Source: Oscillospiraceae bacterium (GTDB taxonomy: Bacteria > Bacillota > Clostridia > Oscillospirales > Oscillospiraceae). Taken from it: a stretch of DNA of 46,362 nucleotides. Every line of letters begins with the position of its first letter. Positions within the stretch are counted from its first letter, which is position 1. The notes under the pieces are model-generated. The model did no database searches. It had not been told where the DNA came from and saw only the letters and a list, made by a program, of their open reading frames with translations. The position numbers and the translations under genes were made by a program. Of the stretch, positions 25,180 to 33,013 are shown in pieces. Location: assembly GCA_017548065.1 (NCBI GenBank), contig JAFYNQ010000116.1, positions 1-46,362 on the forward strand, given 5' to 3'.

Positions 25180-25223
25180 TTCGTGTTGAAAGAAACAAAA
25201 TTGCAAAAACATTATGTTGTTTC

Positions 25224-25252
25224 TTGACACCGCTTTACTGGCATGTTAAAAT
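25224..25252 (+). promoter_or_regulatory. Sigma-A promoter for the pur operon
   Basis: TTGACA (25224-25229) and TAAAAT (25247-25252) with a 17-bp spacer. The transcript would begin about 20 bases ahead of the ZTP aptamer. Confidence 0.88.
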
Positions 25253-25278
25253 TGACAAGTAAATTATATACCGCTTTC

Positions 25279-25358
25279 TGCGACTGACGGATAATGTGGA
25301 GCACCACGGAGGAACAGAGAGCGTTGGCGCAAGCCAATAAGCCGACCGTCTGGGCGCA
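25279..25358 (+). promoter_or_regulatory. ZTP (pfl) riboswitch aptamer
   Basis: Both conserved halves of the ZTP/ZMP-sensing RNA are present: GCGACTGACGGAT at about 25280-25292 with the GTGGAGCACCAC hairpin after it, and GCCGACCGTCTGGGCGC at 25341-25357. The class turns on folate and purine genes when ZMP/ZTP builds up because 10-formyl-THF is short. It sits directly before purE and the AICAR transformylase gene lies in the same operon, so ligand and target match. Confidence 0.93.
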
Positions 25359-25389
25359 TTTAGCTGTATAGGCTGAGTGCGCTCTTTTT
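25354..25389 (+). terminator. Riboswitch-controlled intrinsic terminator
   Basis: An 11-bp stem with three G-U pairs (25354-25364 with 25372-25382), a 7-base loop and TCTTTTT. Its 5' arm uses the last bases of the aptamer 3' strand (GCGC of CTGGGCGC), so ligand binding and terminator folding exclude each other: an ON switch. Confidence 0.88.
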
Positions 25390-25410
25390 GCGCTTGTAAG
25401 GAGGATATTT

Positions 25411-25899
25411 ATGAAAAAAGTTGGTATCGTAATGGGTAGTGACAGTGATCTGCCGATCATTCAGAAGGGTGTAGACATGCTTCGTGCGTTGGATATTCCT
25501 TTTGAAGTTCATGTATACTCTGCCCACAGAACACCCGTTGAAGCTCGTGACTTTGCACTGAATGCAAGAGAGAACGGCTTTGGTGCGCTGATCTGCGCAG
25601 CAGGCATGGCAGCACACCTGGCAGGTGCTATTGCAGCTAATACAACTTTGCCGGTCATTGGTATTCCTTGTAAAGGCGGCATGATGGACGGCCTGGATGC
25701 ACTGCTTGCAACTGTGCAGATGCCTACCGGCATTCCTGTTGCAACTGTTGCCATCAACGGCGCTGCAAATGCCGCGCTGCTGGCTGCACAGATCATTGCA
25801 GTTGAAGATGCGGAGCTTGCTCGCAAGCTGGATGATAAGCGTAAAGCGGATGCTGCAGCTGTCCTGGCAAAGGATGCCGGCATTCTTGAAAGACTGTAA
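25411..25899 (+). CDS. purE: 5-(carboxyamino)imidazole ribonucleotide mutase PurE
   Basis: PurE supplies CAIR in step 6 of purine synthesis. The 162 residues show GSDSDLPI, the substrate motif SAHRTP and [16 protein letters not shown]. These are closer to class I PurE, which uses N5-CAIR made by PurK. No purK is in this operon, so it is made elsewhere or this enzyme carboxylates AIR directly. AAGGAGG precedes the ATG. First gene of the riboswitch operon. Confidence 0.95.
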   Translation: MKKVGIVMGSDSDLPIIQKGVDMLRALDIPFEVHVYSAHRTPVEARDFALNARENGFGALICAAGMAAHLAGAIAANTTLPVIGIPCKGGMMDGLDALLATVQMPTGIPVATVAINGAANAALLAAQIIAVEDAELARKLDDKRKADAAAVLAKDAGILERL

Positions 25900-25940
25900 T
25901 ATACGGTGAATAACCGCAATTAATAAAGGAGAAACGAAAT

Positions 25941-26627
25941 ATGGAAAAGAAGCTTGTTTACACCGGTAAGACAAAGGACGTTTTTGCTCTTGAAAATGGT
26001 AATTATCTGCTGAAGTTTAAGGATGACTGCACCGGTAAGGATGGCGTGTTTGATCCCGGCGAAAACTCTGTTGGCCTGACCATTGAGGGTGTTGGCGACG
26101 TCAACCTGCGTATGTCCATTTATTTCTTTGAGAAGATCAATGCAGCTGGCATCAAGACTCATTTCGTAAACGCTGACCTGGAGAACACCACCATGGAAGT
26201 TCTGCCCGCAAAGGTCTTCGGCAAAGGTCTGGAAGTTATCTGCCGTTACAAGGCTGTTGGTTCTTTCTTCCGCCGTTATTCCGATTACTGCACCGAGGGT
26301 CAGGATCTGCCTGCTTACGTTGAGACCACCTTCAAGAACGACGAGAAGGGCGATCCGCTGGTTACCAAGGACGGCCTGGTTGATTTGGGCGTTATGACCG
26401 CTGAACAGTACGATGACCTGAAGGCTATGACCCAGGCAATCACCAAGATCGTTGCTGATGACCTGAAGGAAAAGGGTCTGGATATGTACGATATCAAGTT
26501 TGAGTTCGGCTACGATGCTGACGGCAAGGTGATGCTCATTGACGAGATCGCTTCCGGCAACATGCGTGTTTACAAGGATGGTCAGTATATTGATCCCATG
26601 ACCCTCAACAAGCTGTTTTTCGCTTAA
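25941..26627 (+). CDS. purC: SAICAR synthase
   Basis: PurC adds aspartate to CAIR with ATP. The 228 residues contain the N-terminal [11 protein letters not shown] loop and the conserved [34 protein letters not shown] and SGNMR motifs. Normal length; AAGGAG upstream. The following step, PurB, is not encoded in the operon. Confidence 0.96.
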   Translation: MEKKLVYTGKTKDVFALENGNYLLKFKDDCTGKDGVFDPGENSVGLTIEGVGDVNLRMSIYFFEKINAAGIKTHFVNADLENTTMEVLPAKVFGKGLEVICRYKAVGSFFRRYSDYCTEGQDLPAYVETTFKNDEKGDPLVTKDGLVDLGVMTAEQYDDLKAMTQAITKIVADDLKEKGLDMYDIKFEFGYDADGKVMLIDEIASGNMRVYKDGQYIDPMTLNKLFFA

Positions 26628-26649
26628 TCACTAACTGAAGGAGAGTATC

Positions 26650-28074
26650 ATGGGAGGCTTTTTTGGTATAACATCCCGCACAGATTGCATGACCGATGTT
26701 TTCTTTGGCGTGGACTACCATTCTCATTTGGGTACACGTCGCGGCGGCATGGCTGCTTATGATGCCGAGATCGGTCTGCAAAGGGAGATTCACAATATTG
26801 AAAATTCTCCTTTTCGTACCAAATTTGAGCATGTTCTGGAGGAAATGAAGGGCAATGCAGCTATTGGCTGTATCAGCGATTCCGATCCTCAGCCCTTGCT
26901 CATCAGTTCCTGCATTGGCACGTTTGCCATCACTACTGTTGGTCTGATTAATAACTCCAAGCAGTTGATTGATCAGTATTTGTCCTTCAGCGGCGGCCAT
27001 TTTAATGCTATGACCGGCAGCAAGATCAACTCCACGGAATTGGTTGCAGCGCTGATCAGCCAGAAGAGCAGCTTTACCGAAGGTGTTCAGTTTGCACAGC
27101 GTGTAATTGACGGCACTGCAAATATTCTGATCTTGACCGATAGCGGTAAGCTGATCGCAGCTCGTGACCGTCTTGGCAGAATCCCGGTTCAGATCGGTAA
27201 AAATGATGACGGCTGGTGTGCATCCTTTGAACAATTTGCATACACAAAGCTGGGTTATGAGCACGTTAAGGAGCTTGGCCCCGGCGAAATCGTTGAGCTT
27301 ACACCTGACGGTATGACTCAGTTGGCCGCACCCGGCAAGGAAATGCGTATGTGCGCCTTCCTTTGGAGCTATTACGGCTATCCCACATCAATCTACGAGG
27401 GAATCAATGTTGAGGCAATGCGTTACCGTAATGGCGCAGAGATCGCAGACCGTGATATGTCCCAGGGTCGCTCTATGGAGATTGACTATGTTGGTGGCGT
27501 TCCTGATTCCGGTACGCCCCATGCCATCGGCTATGCTAACCGTACCGGCAAGGCCTTTGCACGTGCTTTTATTAAGTACACACCTACCTGGGCAAGAAGT
27601 TTCACACCTGCCCGCCAGACTGATCGGAACAAAATCGCCAAAATGAAGCAGATCCCCGTTCACGAACTGATCGTTGACAAGAATCTGCTCTTTGTGGACG
27701 ATTCCATTGTTCGTGGTACACAGCTTCGTGAAACCGTTGAGTTCCTCTATGAGAACGGTGCGAAATCTGTCCATATGCGCTCTGCATGTCCTCCCATCAT
27801 GTATGGCTGTAAGTATTTGAATTTCTCCAGAGCTACCAGTGATATGGAGCTCATTTCCCGCCAGTCCATTGTTGAACTGGAAGGTGAGGAAGGACTTAAG
27901 CATATTGAAGAGTATGCTGACGGTAATACTGAGCGTGGCAAGAAGATGCGCAAACTGATTTGCGATAAGTTTAAATTTGACTCTCTGGGATTCCAGACGA
28001 TTGAGGGTGTTATCAAAGCGATTGGTCTTGAGCCTTGTAAGCTTTGCACCTATTGCTGGAACGGAAAGGAATAA
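26650..28074 (+). CDS. purF: Amidophosphoribosyltransferase-like protein with altered glutaminase site
   Basis: PurF normally takes ammonia from glutamine and puts it on PRPP, the first purine step. The phosphoribosyltransferase half is intact: PRPP loop [14 protein letters not shown] at about 347-360, and C-terminal cysteine pair CKLCTYC, which suits the Fe-S ligands of Bacillus-type PurF. The N-terminal half is odd. The protein starts MGGFFG where active PurF has CGVFG after the start or propeptide, so the Cys1 nucleophile is Gly. The Asn-Gly glutamine loop reads VGLINN and the SDTE motif reads NSTE. The SD GAAGGAG lies just before this ATG, so no longer N terminus is hidden. It may use free ammonia, or another PurF exists elsewhere. 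474 residues. Confidence 0.88.
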   Translation: MGGFFGITSRTDCMTDVFFGVDYHSHLGTRRGGMAAYDAEIGLQREIHNIENSPFRTKFEHVLEEMKGNAAIGCISDSDPQPLLISSCIGTFAITTVGLINNSKQLIDQYLSFSGGHFNAMTGSKINSTELVAALISQKSSFTEGVQFAQRVIDGTANILILTDSGKLIAARDRLGRIPVQIGKNDDGWCASFEQFAYTKLGYEHVKELGPGEIVELTPDGMTQLAAPGKEMRMCAFLWSYYGYPTSIYEGINVEAMRYRNGAEIADRDMSQGRSMEIDYVGGVPDSGTPHAIGYANRTGKAFARAFIKYTPTWARSFTPARQTDRNKIAKMKQIPVHELIVDKNLLFVDDSIVRGTQLRETVEFLYENGAKSVHMRSACPPIMYGCKYLNFSRATSDMELISRQSIVELEGEEGLKHIEEYADGNTERGKKMRKLICDKFKFDSLGFQTIEGVIKAIGLEPCKLCTYCWNGKE

Positions 28075-28079
28075 AAGAT

Positions 28080-29129
28080 ATGTCTGAAAAGAGTTACTCT
28101 GCCAGTTATGCCGCTGCCGGTGTGGATATTACTGCCGGTTATCGTGCTGTTGAGCTGATGAAGAAGCATGTTGCCCGTACGCGCAATGCAGGCTGCCTGG
28201 ATGACGTTGGCGGCTTTGGCGGTTGCTTCGGTCTTCCTGTTGCAGGAATGGAAGAGCCCGTTCTGGTGTCCGGCACTGACGGTTGTGGCACAAAGGTTAA
28301 GCTTGCTATTTTGATGGACAAGCATGACACCATCGGTATTGACGCTGTTGCTATGTGCGTTAATGACATTATTTGCGTCGGCGCAAAGCCTCTGTTCTTC
28401 CTGGATTACATTGCCTGCGGCAAGAACATCCCTGAAAAGATCGCCGAGATCGTCGGTGGTGTTGCAGAAGGCTGCGTGCAGTCCGGTGCTGCTTTGATTG
28501 GCGGCGAGACTGCAGAACATCCCGGCATGATGCCCGTTGAAGAGTATGACCTGGCCGGTTTTGCTGTTGGTATCGTTGATAAGAAGAAGATTATTGATAA
28601 CACTAAGATGGCTGCAGGCGATGTTGTGATCGCACTGCCTTCCACCGGTATTCACTCCAATGGTTTCAGCCTTTGCCGTAAGGTATTCAACATTGATAAC
28701 AATGATCCTGCCCTCTATGAGCCTAAGGAAGAACTGGGCGGAAAGACTACTGCAGAGGCCCTTTTGGTTCCTACCCGTATCTATGTGAAGCCTGTTTTGG
28801 CTCTGCTGGAGAAGGTTAACGTGAAGGGTATCAGCCACATTACCGGCGGCGGTTTCTACGAGAATATTCCTCGTAGCATTCCCGATGGTCTTGGTGCGGT
28901 TATTGACCGCAGCGCTGTTAAGGTTCTGCCTATCTTTGATTTGATTGCAAAGACCGGCAATATTCCTGAGCGTGATATGTTCAATACTTACAACATGGGT
29001 GTCGGCATGAGCATCGTTGTTCCTGCAGAAGAGGTGGAAACAGCGATCGAGATCCTGAAGGCACACGGAGAAGATGCATACGTTATCGGTAAGATCGTTG
29101 CATCCGAAGAGAAGATCGTCATTGAATAA
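28080..29129 (+). CDS. purM: Phosphoribosylformylglycinamidine cyclo-ligase
   Basis: PurM closes the imidazole ring to give AIR. The 349 residues start [12 protein letters not shown] and show [35 protein letters not shown] and [12 protein letters not shown], all family marks. ATG 28080 follows AAAGGA near the end of purF. Usual length. Confidence 0.96.
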   Translation: MSEKSYSASYAAAGVDITAGYRAVELMKKHVARTRNAGCLDDVGGFGGCFGLPVAGMEEPVLVSGTDGCGTKVKLAILMDKHDTIGIDAVAMCVNDIICVGAKPLFFLDYIACGKNIPEKIAEIVGGVAEGCVQSGAALIGGETAEHPGMMPVEEYDLAGFAVGIVDKKKIIDNTKMAAGDVVIALPSTGIHSNGFSLCRKVFNIDNNDPALYEPKEELGGKTTAEALLVPTRIYVKPVLALLEKVNVKGISHITGGGFYENIPRSIPDGLGAVIDRSAVKVLPIFDLIAKTGNIPERDMFNTYNMGVGMSIVVPAEEVETAIEILKAHGEDAYVIGKIVASEEKIVIE

Positions 29130-29142
29130 GAGGGGATAGACC

Positions 29143-29745
29143 ATGTCTAAAGCAAAAATTGCTGTGCTGGTCTCCGGCGGCGGCACAAATCTCCAGGCGT
29201 TGATTGATGCGCAAAATAGTGGAATTATTAACAATGGTGAGATCGTGTTGGTAATCTCCAACAATTCTTCTGCTTATGCGTTGGAGCGTGCAGCAAAGGC
29301 CGGAATCAAAAGCCTCGTGGTTTTGAAAAAGGAATGTGGCAGTCAGGCTGCTTTTGAGCAGAAGATCAAAGATGCGTTAACGGAAAATAATATTGATTTG
29401 ATCGTGCTTGCTGGCTTTATGTCCATCCTGAGCGAGGACTTTACAAATGATTACCCCGAACGGATCATCAATGTCCACCCGTCCTTGATCCCTTCTTTCT
29501 GCGGTGCCGGTTTTTACGGGCTGCGGGTACATGAGGAGGCACTGGCTTACGGTGTTAAAGTTACCGGCGCAACAGTGCATTTTGTCAATGAAATTCCCGA
29601 TGGCGGTAAGATCATTGCACAAAAAGCAGTGGAAATCCAGGAGGGGGACACCCCTGAAATTTTGCAAAAAAGAGTCATGGAGCAGGCAGAGTGGATTATT
29701 TTACCTGCCGCTGTTGAACTTGTCAGCAAGCAGATTGTTAGCTAG
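29143..29745 (+). CDS. purN: Phosphoribosylglycinamide formyltransferase
   Basis: PurN formylates GAR with 10-formyl-THF. The 200 residues show the N-terminal VLVSGGGTNLQAL, the catalytic NVHPSLIPSF (Asn and His) and, at the usual catalytic Asp, IPDGGKII in place of the common VDTGPII. SD GAGGGG lies upstream. The folate-independent enzyme PurT is not present. Confidence 0.95.
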   Translation: MSKAKIAVLVSGGGTNLQALIDAQNSGIINNGEIVLVISNNSSAYALERAAKAGIKSLVVLKKECGSQAAFEQKIKDALTENNIDLIVLAGFMSILSEDFTNDYPERIINVHPSLIPSFCGAGFYGLRVHEEALAYGVKVTGATVHFVNEIPDGGKIIAQKAVEIQEGDTPEILQKRVMEQAEWIILPAAVELVSKQIVS

Positions 29746-29759
29746 AGAGGAAAGTACTT

Positions 29760-30479
29760 ATGAATGTTTATGAAGTCGGTTCTTTGAGTGAAAAACTCTC
29801 CACAAATGCATATCCCGGTCGTGGTATCGTACTGGGTGTTTCTCCTGACGGTAAGAACGCCATTGCAGCCTATTTTATTATGGGCAGAAGCGTTAACAGC
29901 CGTAATCGTATCTTCGCACTGGAGTCTGACGGTATCCGTACAGAGGCACATGATCCCAGCTTGATGAAAGATCCTCACCTGATTATTTATCATCCCGTTC
30001 GCGAAGCTGGTTGTGGCCTGATCGTTACAAACGGTGATCAGACAGATACCATTTGGGAGTATCTTGCAAAGGGTGAGAACTGGGAAGCTGCACTGCGCTC
30101 AAGAATGTTTGAGGATGACGGCCCCAACTGGACACCTCGTATTTCCGGTCTGCTTGCACAGAATGGCAGCTACAAGATGTCTATCCTGAAGTCTGCCGAT
30201 GCAGAGGGAAGTGCGTGTGCACGTTTCTTCTATGAATACCCCGGCATCGCAGGTTTAGGTCATTTTATCCACACCTATGTTTGCGATGGCAATCCTGTGA
30301 TCCCTACTTTCCAGGGTGAGCCTGAGCGTGTGTCTATGGTCAACGATATTGATGAAATGACAAAGATGCTGTGGGAAAACCTGAATGCTGACAATAAGAT
30401 TTCCTTGTTCGTCCGTTACACCGATATCAAGACCGGTGAATTCCAGCAGCGTATTCTTAACAAGCACGAAGGAGACTGA
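29760..30479 (+). CDS. purO: IMP cyclohydrolase, PurO type
   Basis: A 239-residue protein of the archaeal-type IMP cyclohydrolase family (PurO; Pfam IMP_cyclohyd-like), which closes FAICAR to IMP. It starts with YPGRGIVLGVSPDG, as in PurO, and lacks any likeness to the N-terminal domain of bacterial PurH. It sits directly before the gene for the previous step, so together they replace bifunctional PurH. GAGAGGAAAG precedes the ATG. The role rests on family likeness plus context. Confidence 0.88.
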   Translation: MNVYEVGSLSEKLSTNAYPGRGIVLGVSPDGKNAIAAYFIMGRSVNSRNRIFALESDGIRTEAHDPSLMKDPHLIIYHPVREAGCGLIVTNGDQTDTIWEYLAKGENWEAALRSRMFEDDGPNWTPRISGLLAQNGSYKMSILKSADAEGSACARFFYEYPGIAGLGHFIHTYVCDGNPVIPTFQGEPERVSMVNDIDEMTKMLWENLNADNKISLFVRYTDIKTGEFQQRILNKHEGD

Positions 30480-30484
30480 TAAAC

Positions 30485-31669
30485 ATGAATGAGTTTGAAC
30501 TGAAATATGGTTGTAATCCCAACCAGAAGCCTGCCAAGCTGTATATGCATGACGGCAGTGATCTGCCCTTTACCATTTTGAACGGCAGACCCGGCTACAT
30601 CAACTTTATGGATGCGCTGAATTCCTGGCAGCTGGTTAAGGAACTGAAGGAAGCTACCGGCATGGTATGTGCAACTTCCTTTAAGCACGTTTCTCCCACT
30701 TCCGCAGCTGTCGGTAAGGTTCTGCCTGCTGATTTGAAGAAGGCTTGCTTTGTTGATGATATTGAAGGTCTGGATGAGAATCCCTTGGCTTGCGCTTACG
30801 CCCGTGCCCGTGGCACCGACCGTATGTGTTCCTTCGGCGACTGGGTTGCACTGTCTGATGTTTGTGATGCTATGACTGCATCTCTGATCGCACGTGAAGT
30901 TTCCGATGGTGTTATCGCTCCCGGTTACACCGATGAAGCACTGGCTATCCTGAAGACCAAGCGTAAGGGTAGTTACAATGTTGTTGCTATTGATCCTGAC
31001 TACGTCCCTGCAGAAGCAGAAAATAAGCAGGTCTTTGGCATTACATTCCAGCAGGGTCGTAACAATTTTAAGATTGGCGAAGAGCTTCTTACAAATATTG
31101 TTACCGAAAACAAGGACATTCCCCAGGATGCAAAGATTGACCTGATCGTCGCTTTGATCACCCTGAAGTATACTCAGTCCAATTCTGTTTGCTACGCTGT
31201 TGACGGTCAGGCAATCGGTGTCGGCGCCGGTCAGCAGAGCCGTATTCACTGCACTCGTCTTGCAGGCTCCAAGGCTGATACCTGGTTCCTGCGTCAGCAT
31301 CCCAAGACTCTGGCACTGCCTTTCCGTGAGGATCTGGGCCGTCCTAATCGTGACAATGTCATCGATGGTTATATTAACGGTAACGAAGAGGACGTTTGCG
31401 CAGAGGGCATCTGGCAGAACTACTTCACCCAGCAGCCCGAGCGTTTGACTGAAGAAGACAAGAAAGCATGGCTGGCTTCCCGTCAGAATGTTGCACTGGG
31501 TTCCGATGCATTCTTCCCCTTCAGTGACAATATCAAGCGTGCAGCAGCTTCCGGCGTTAAGTACATTGCAGAGCCCGGCGGCTCCATTCGTGATGACCTT
31601 GTCATTGAAGAGTGCAACAACCGTGGTATTGCCATGGCCTTTACCGGCATGCGTTTGTTCCACCACTAA
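30485..31669 (+). CDS. purH: Stand-alone AICAR transformylase
   Basis: A 394-residue protein equal to the transformylase part of PurH only; it formylates AICAR (ZMP) using 10-formyl-THF. The catalytic Lys-His motif appears in SFKHVSPTSAAVG, and the C-terminal DAFFPFSDNIKRAA and RDDLVIEECNNRGIAMAFTGMRLFHH match PurH ends. The MGS-like cyclohydrolase domain is missing; the neighbour purO supplies that step. This enzyme's substrate is the ligand family sensed by the operon's riboswitch. Confidence 0.94.
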   Translation: MNEFELKYGCNPNQKPAKLYMHDGSDLPFTILNGRPGYINFMDALNSWQLVKELKEATGMVCATSFKHVSPTSAAVGKVLPADLKKACFVDDIEGLDENPLACAYARARGTDRMCSFGDWVALSDVCDAMTASLIAREVSDGVIAPGYTDEALAILKTKRKGSYNVVAIDPDYVPAEAENKQVFGITFQQGRNNFKIGEELLTNIVTENKDIPQDAKIDLIVALITLKYTQSNSVCYAVDGQAIGVGAGQQSRIHCTRLAGSKADTWFLRQHPKTLALPFREDLGRPNRDNVIDGYINGNEEDVCAEGIWQNYFTQQPERLTEEDKKAWLASRQNVALGSDAFFPFSDNIKRAAASGVKYIAEPGGSIRDDLVIEECNNRGIAMAFTGMRLFHH

Positions 31670-31683
31670 TAAGCGTTATTTCA

Positions 31684-31703
31684 GGCGGGGTGTTTACCCC
31701 GCC
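31684..31703 (+). other. Intercistronic hairpin between purH and purD
   Basis: A perfect 8-bp GC-rich stem (31684-31691 with 31696-31703) with loop GTTT, flanked by an outer GCGTT/AACGC pairing. No U-run follows, so it is more likely an mRNA processing or stability element than a terminator. Confidence 0.6.
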
Positions 31704-31732
31704 AACGCAGCGATTATAAGGAGTTTTTCTTT

Positions 31733-32998
31733 ATGAATATTTTAGTAGTCGGAGGCGGCGGAAGAGAGCACGCCATTATTAAAAAGTTAAAAGAAAATTC
31801 TGCTATCAAGACCATTTACGCTCTGCCCGGTAACGGTGGTATGGCAAAGGATGCAACATGCGTTGACATTGCAGCCACCGATCTTGATGGTATTGTTAAT
31901 TTTGCAAAAGAGAACGCAATTGACTATGCAGTCGTGGCACCTGATGATCCGCTGGTGCTTGGCTGCGTGGACAGACTGAACGAAGTCGGCATTCCTTGCT
32001 TCGGTCCGAAAGCCAATGCTGCAATTATTGAAGGCAGTAAGGCTTTCTCCAAGGATCTCATGAAGAAATACAATATCCCCACCGCTTCTTATGAGATCTT
32101 CACAGAATTAGATAAGGCTTTGGAATACCTGAAGACAGCTCCGATTCCCACTGTTGTCAAGGCTGACGGTCTTGCATTGGGTAAGGGCGTTATCATAGCC
32201 CAGACCCGTGAGGAGGCTGTGGAAGCGGTCACTGATATGATGGCAAACGCAAAGTTCGGCAAGTCCGGCTCTACTGTTGTTATTGAAGAGTTCCTGACAG
32301 GCCCTGAGGTTTCTGTACTGGCATTTACTGACGGTAATGTTGTAAAGCCTATGGTTTCTTCCATGGATCATAAGAGGGCAGGGGACAATGATACCGGCCT
32401 CAACACCGGTGGTATGGGTACCATCGCACCCAATCCTTACTACACGGAAGATATCGCCAACGAGTGCATGGAGACCATTTTCATTCCTACCATTAATGCC
32501 ATGAACGCAGAGGGCAGAACTTTTAAAGGTTGCCTTTATTTTGGCTTGATGCTGACACCCAACGGTCCTAAGGTTATTGAGTATAACTGCCGCTTTGGCG
32601 ATCCTGAAACTCAGGTTGTGCTGCCCCTTTTGGAGAGTGACCTGCTCACCGTTATGCAGGCAACCACTAATGGCACGCTGGCTACCACAGATGTAAAATT
32701 TGCTGACAGACATGCATGCTGTGTCATCACCGCATCTGCCGGATATCCCGAAAGCTACAAAAAGGGCTTTGAGATCACCATGAGTGCAGAAGCAGAAGCA
32801 CATACATACGTTGCCGGCGCAAAGCTGCAGGATGGTCAGCTTCTTACCTCCGGTGGTCGTGTTACCGGAACAACCGCTGTAGCTGATTCTTTGGAGCAGG
32901 CAATTTCTGACGCCTACAAGTTGGCAAAAGAGGTTTGCTTTGAAGGCGCATACCGCAGAAGTGATATTGGTCAGCGTGGCCTGGCCGCATATAAATAA
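31733..32998 (+). CDS. purD: Phosphoribosylamine--glycine ligase
   Basis: PurD joins phosphoribosylamine and glycine with ATP, step 2. The 421 residues form an ATP-grasp enzyme: ILVVGGGGREHAI at the start, KADGLALGKGV, VIEEFLTGPEVSVLAF, NTGGMGTIAPNP and EYNCRFGDPETQ are all present. AAGGAG is upstream. Its substrate is unstable and comes from PurF, so the PurF variant described here must feed it. Confidence 0.96.
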   Translation: MNILVVGGGGREHAIIKKLKENSAIKTIYALPGNGGMAKDATCVDIAATDLDGIVNFAKENAIDYAVVAPDDPLVLGCVDRLNEVGIPCFGPKANAAIIEGSKAFSKDLMKKYNIPTASYEIFTELDKALEYLKTAPIPTVVKADGLALGKGVIIAQTREEAVEAVTDMMANAKFGKSGSTVVIEEFLTGPEVSVLAFTDGNVVKPMVSSMDHKRAGDNDTGLNTGGMGTIAPNPYYTEDIANECMETIFIPTINAMNAEGRTFKGCLYFGLMLTPNGPKVIEYNCRFGDPETQVVLPLLESDLLTVMQATTNGTLATTDVKFADRHACCVITASAGYPESYKKGFEITMSAEAEAHTYVAGAKLQDGQLLTSGGRVTGTTAVADSLEQAISDAYKLAKEVCFEGAYRRSDIGQRGLAAYK

Positions 32999-33013
32999 GG
33001 AGGAATTCCCCCT

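Noticed and set aside
31684-31703. purH-purD hairpin as a terminator
   Set aside because: No U-run follows, and purD and purL are needed in the same pathway.
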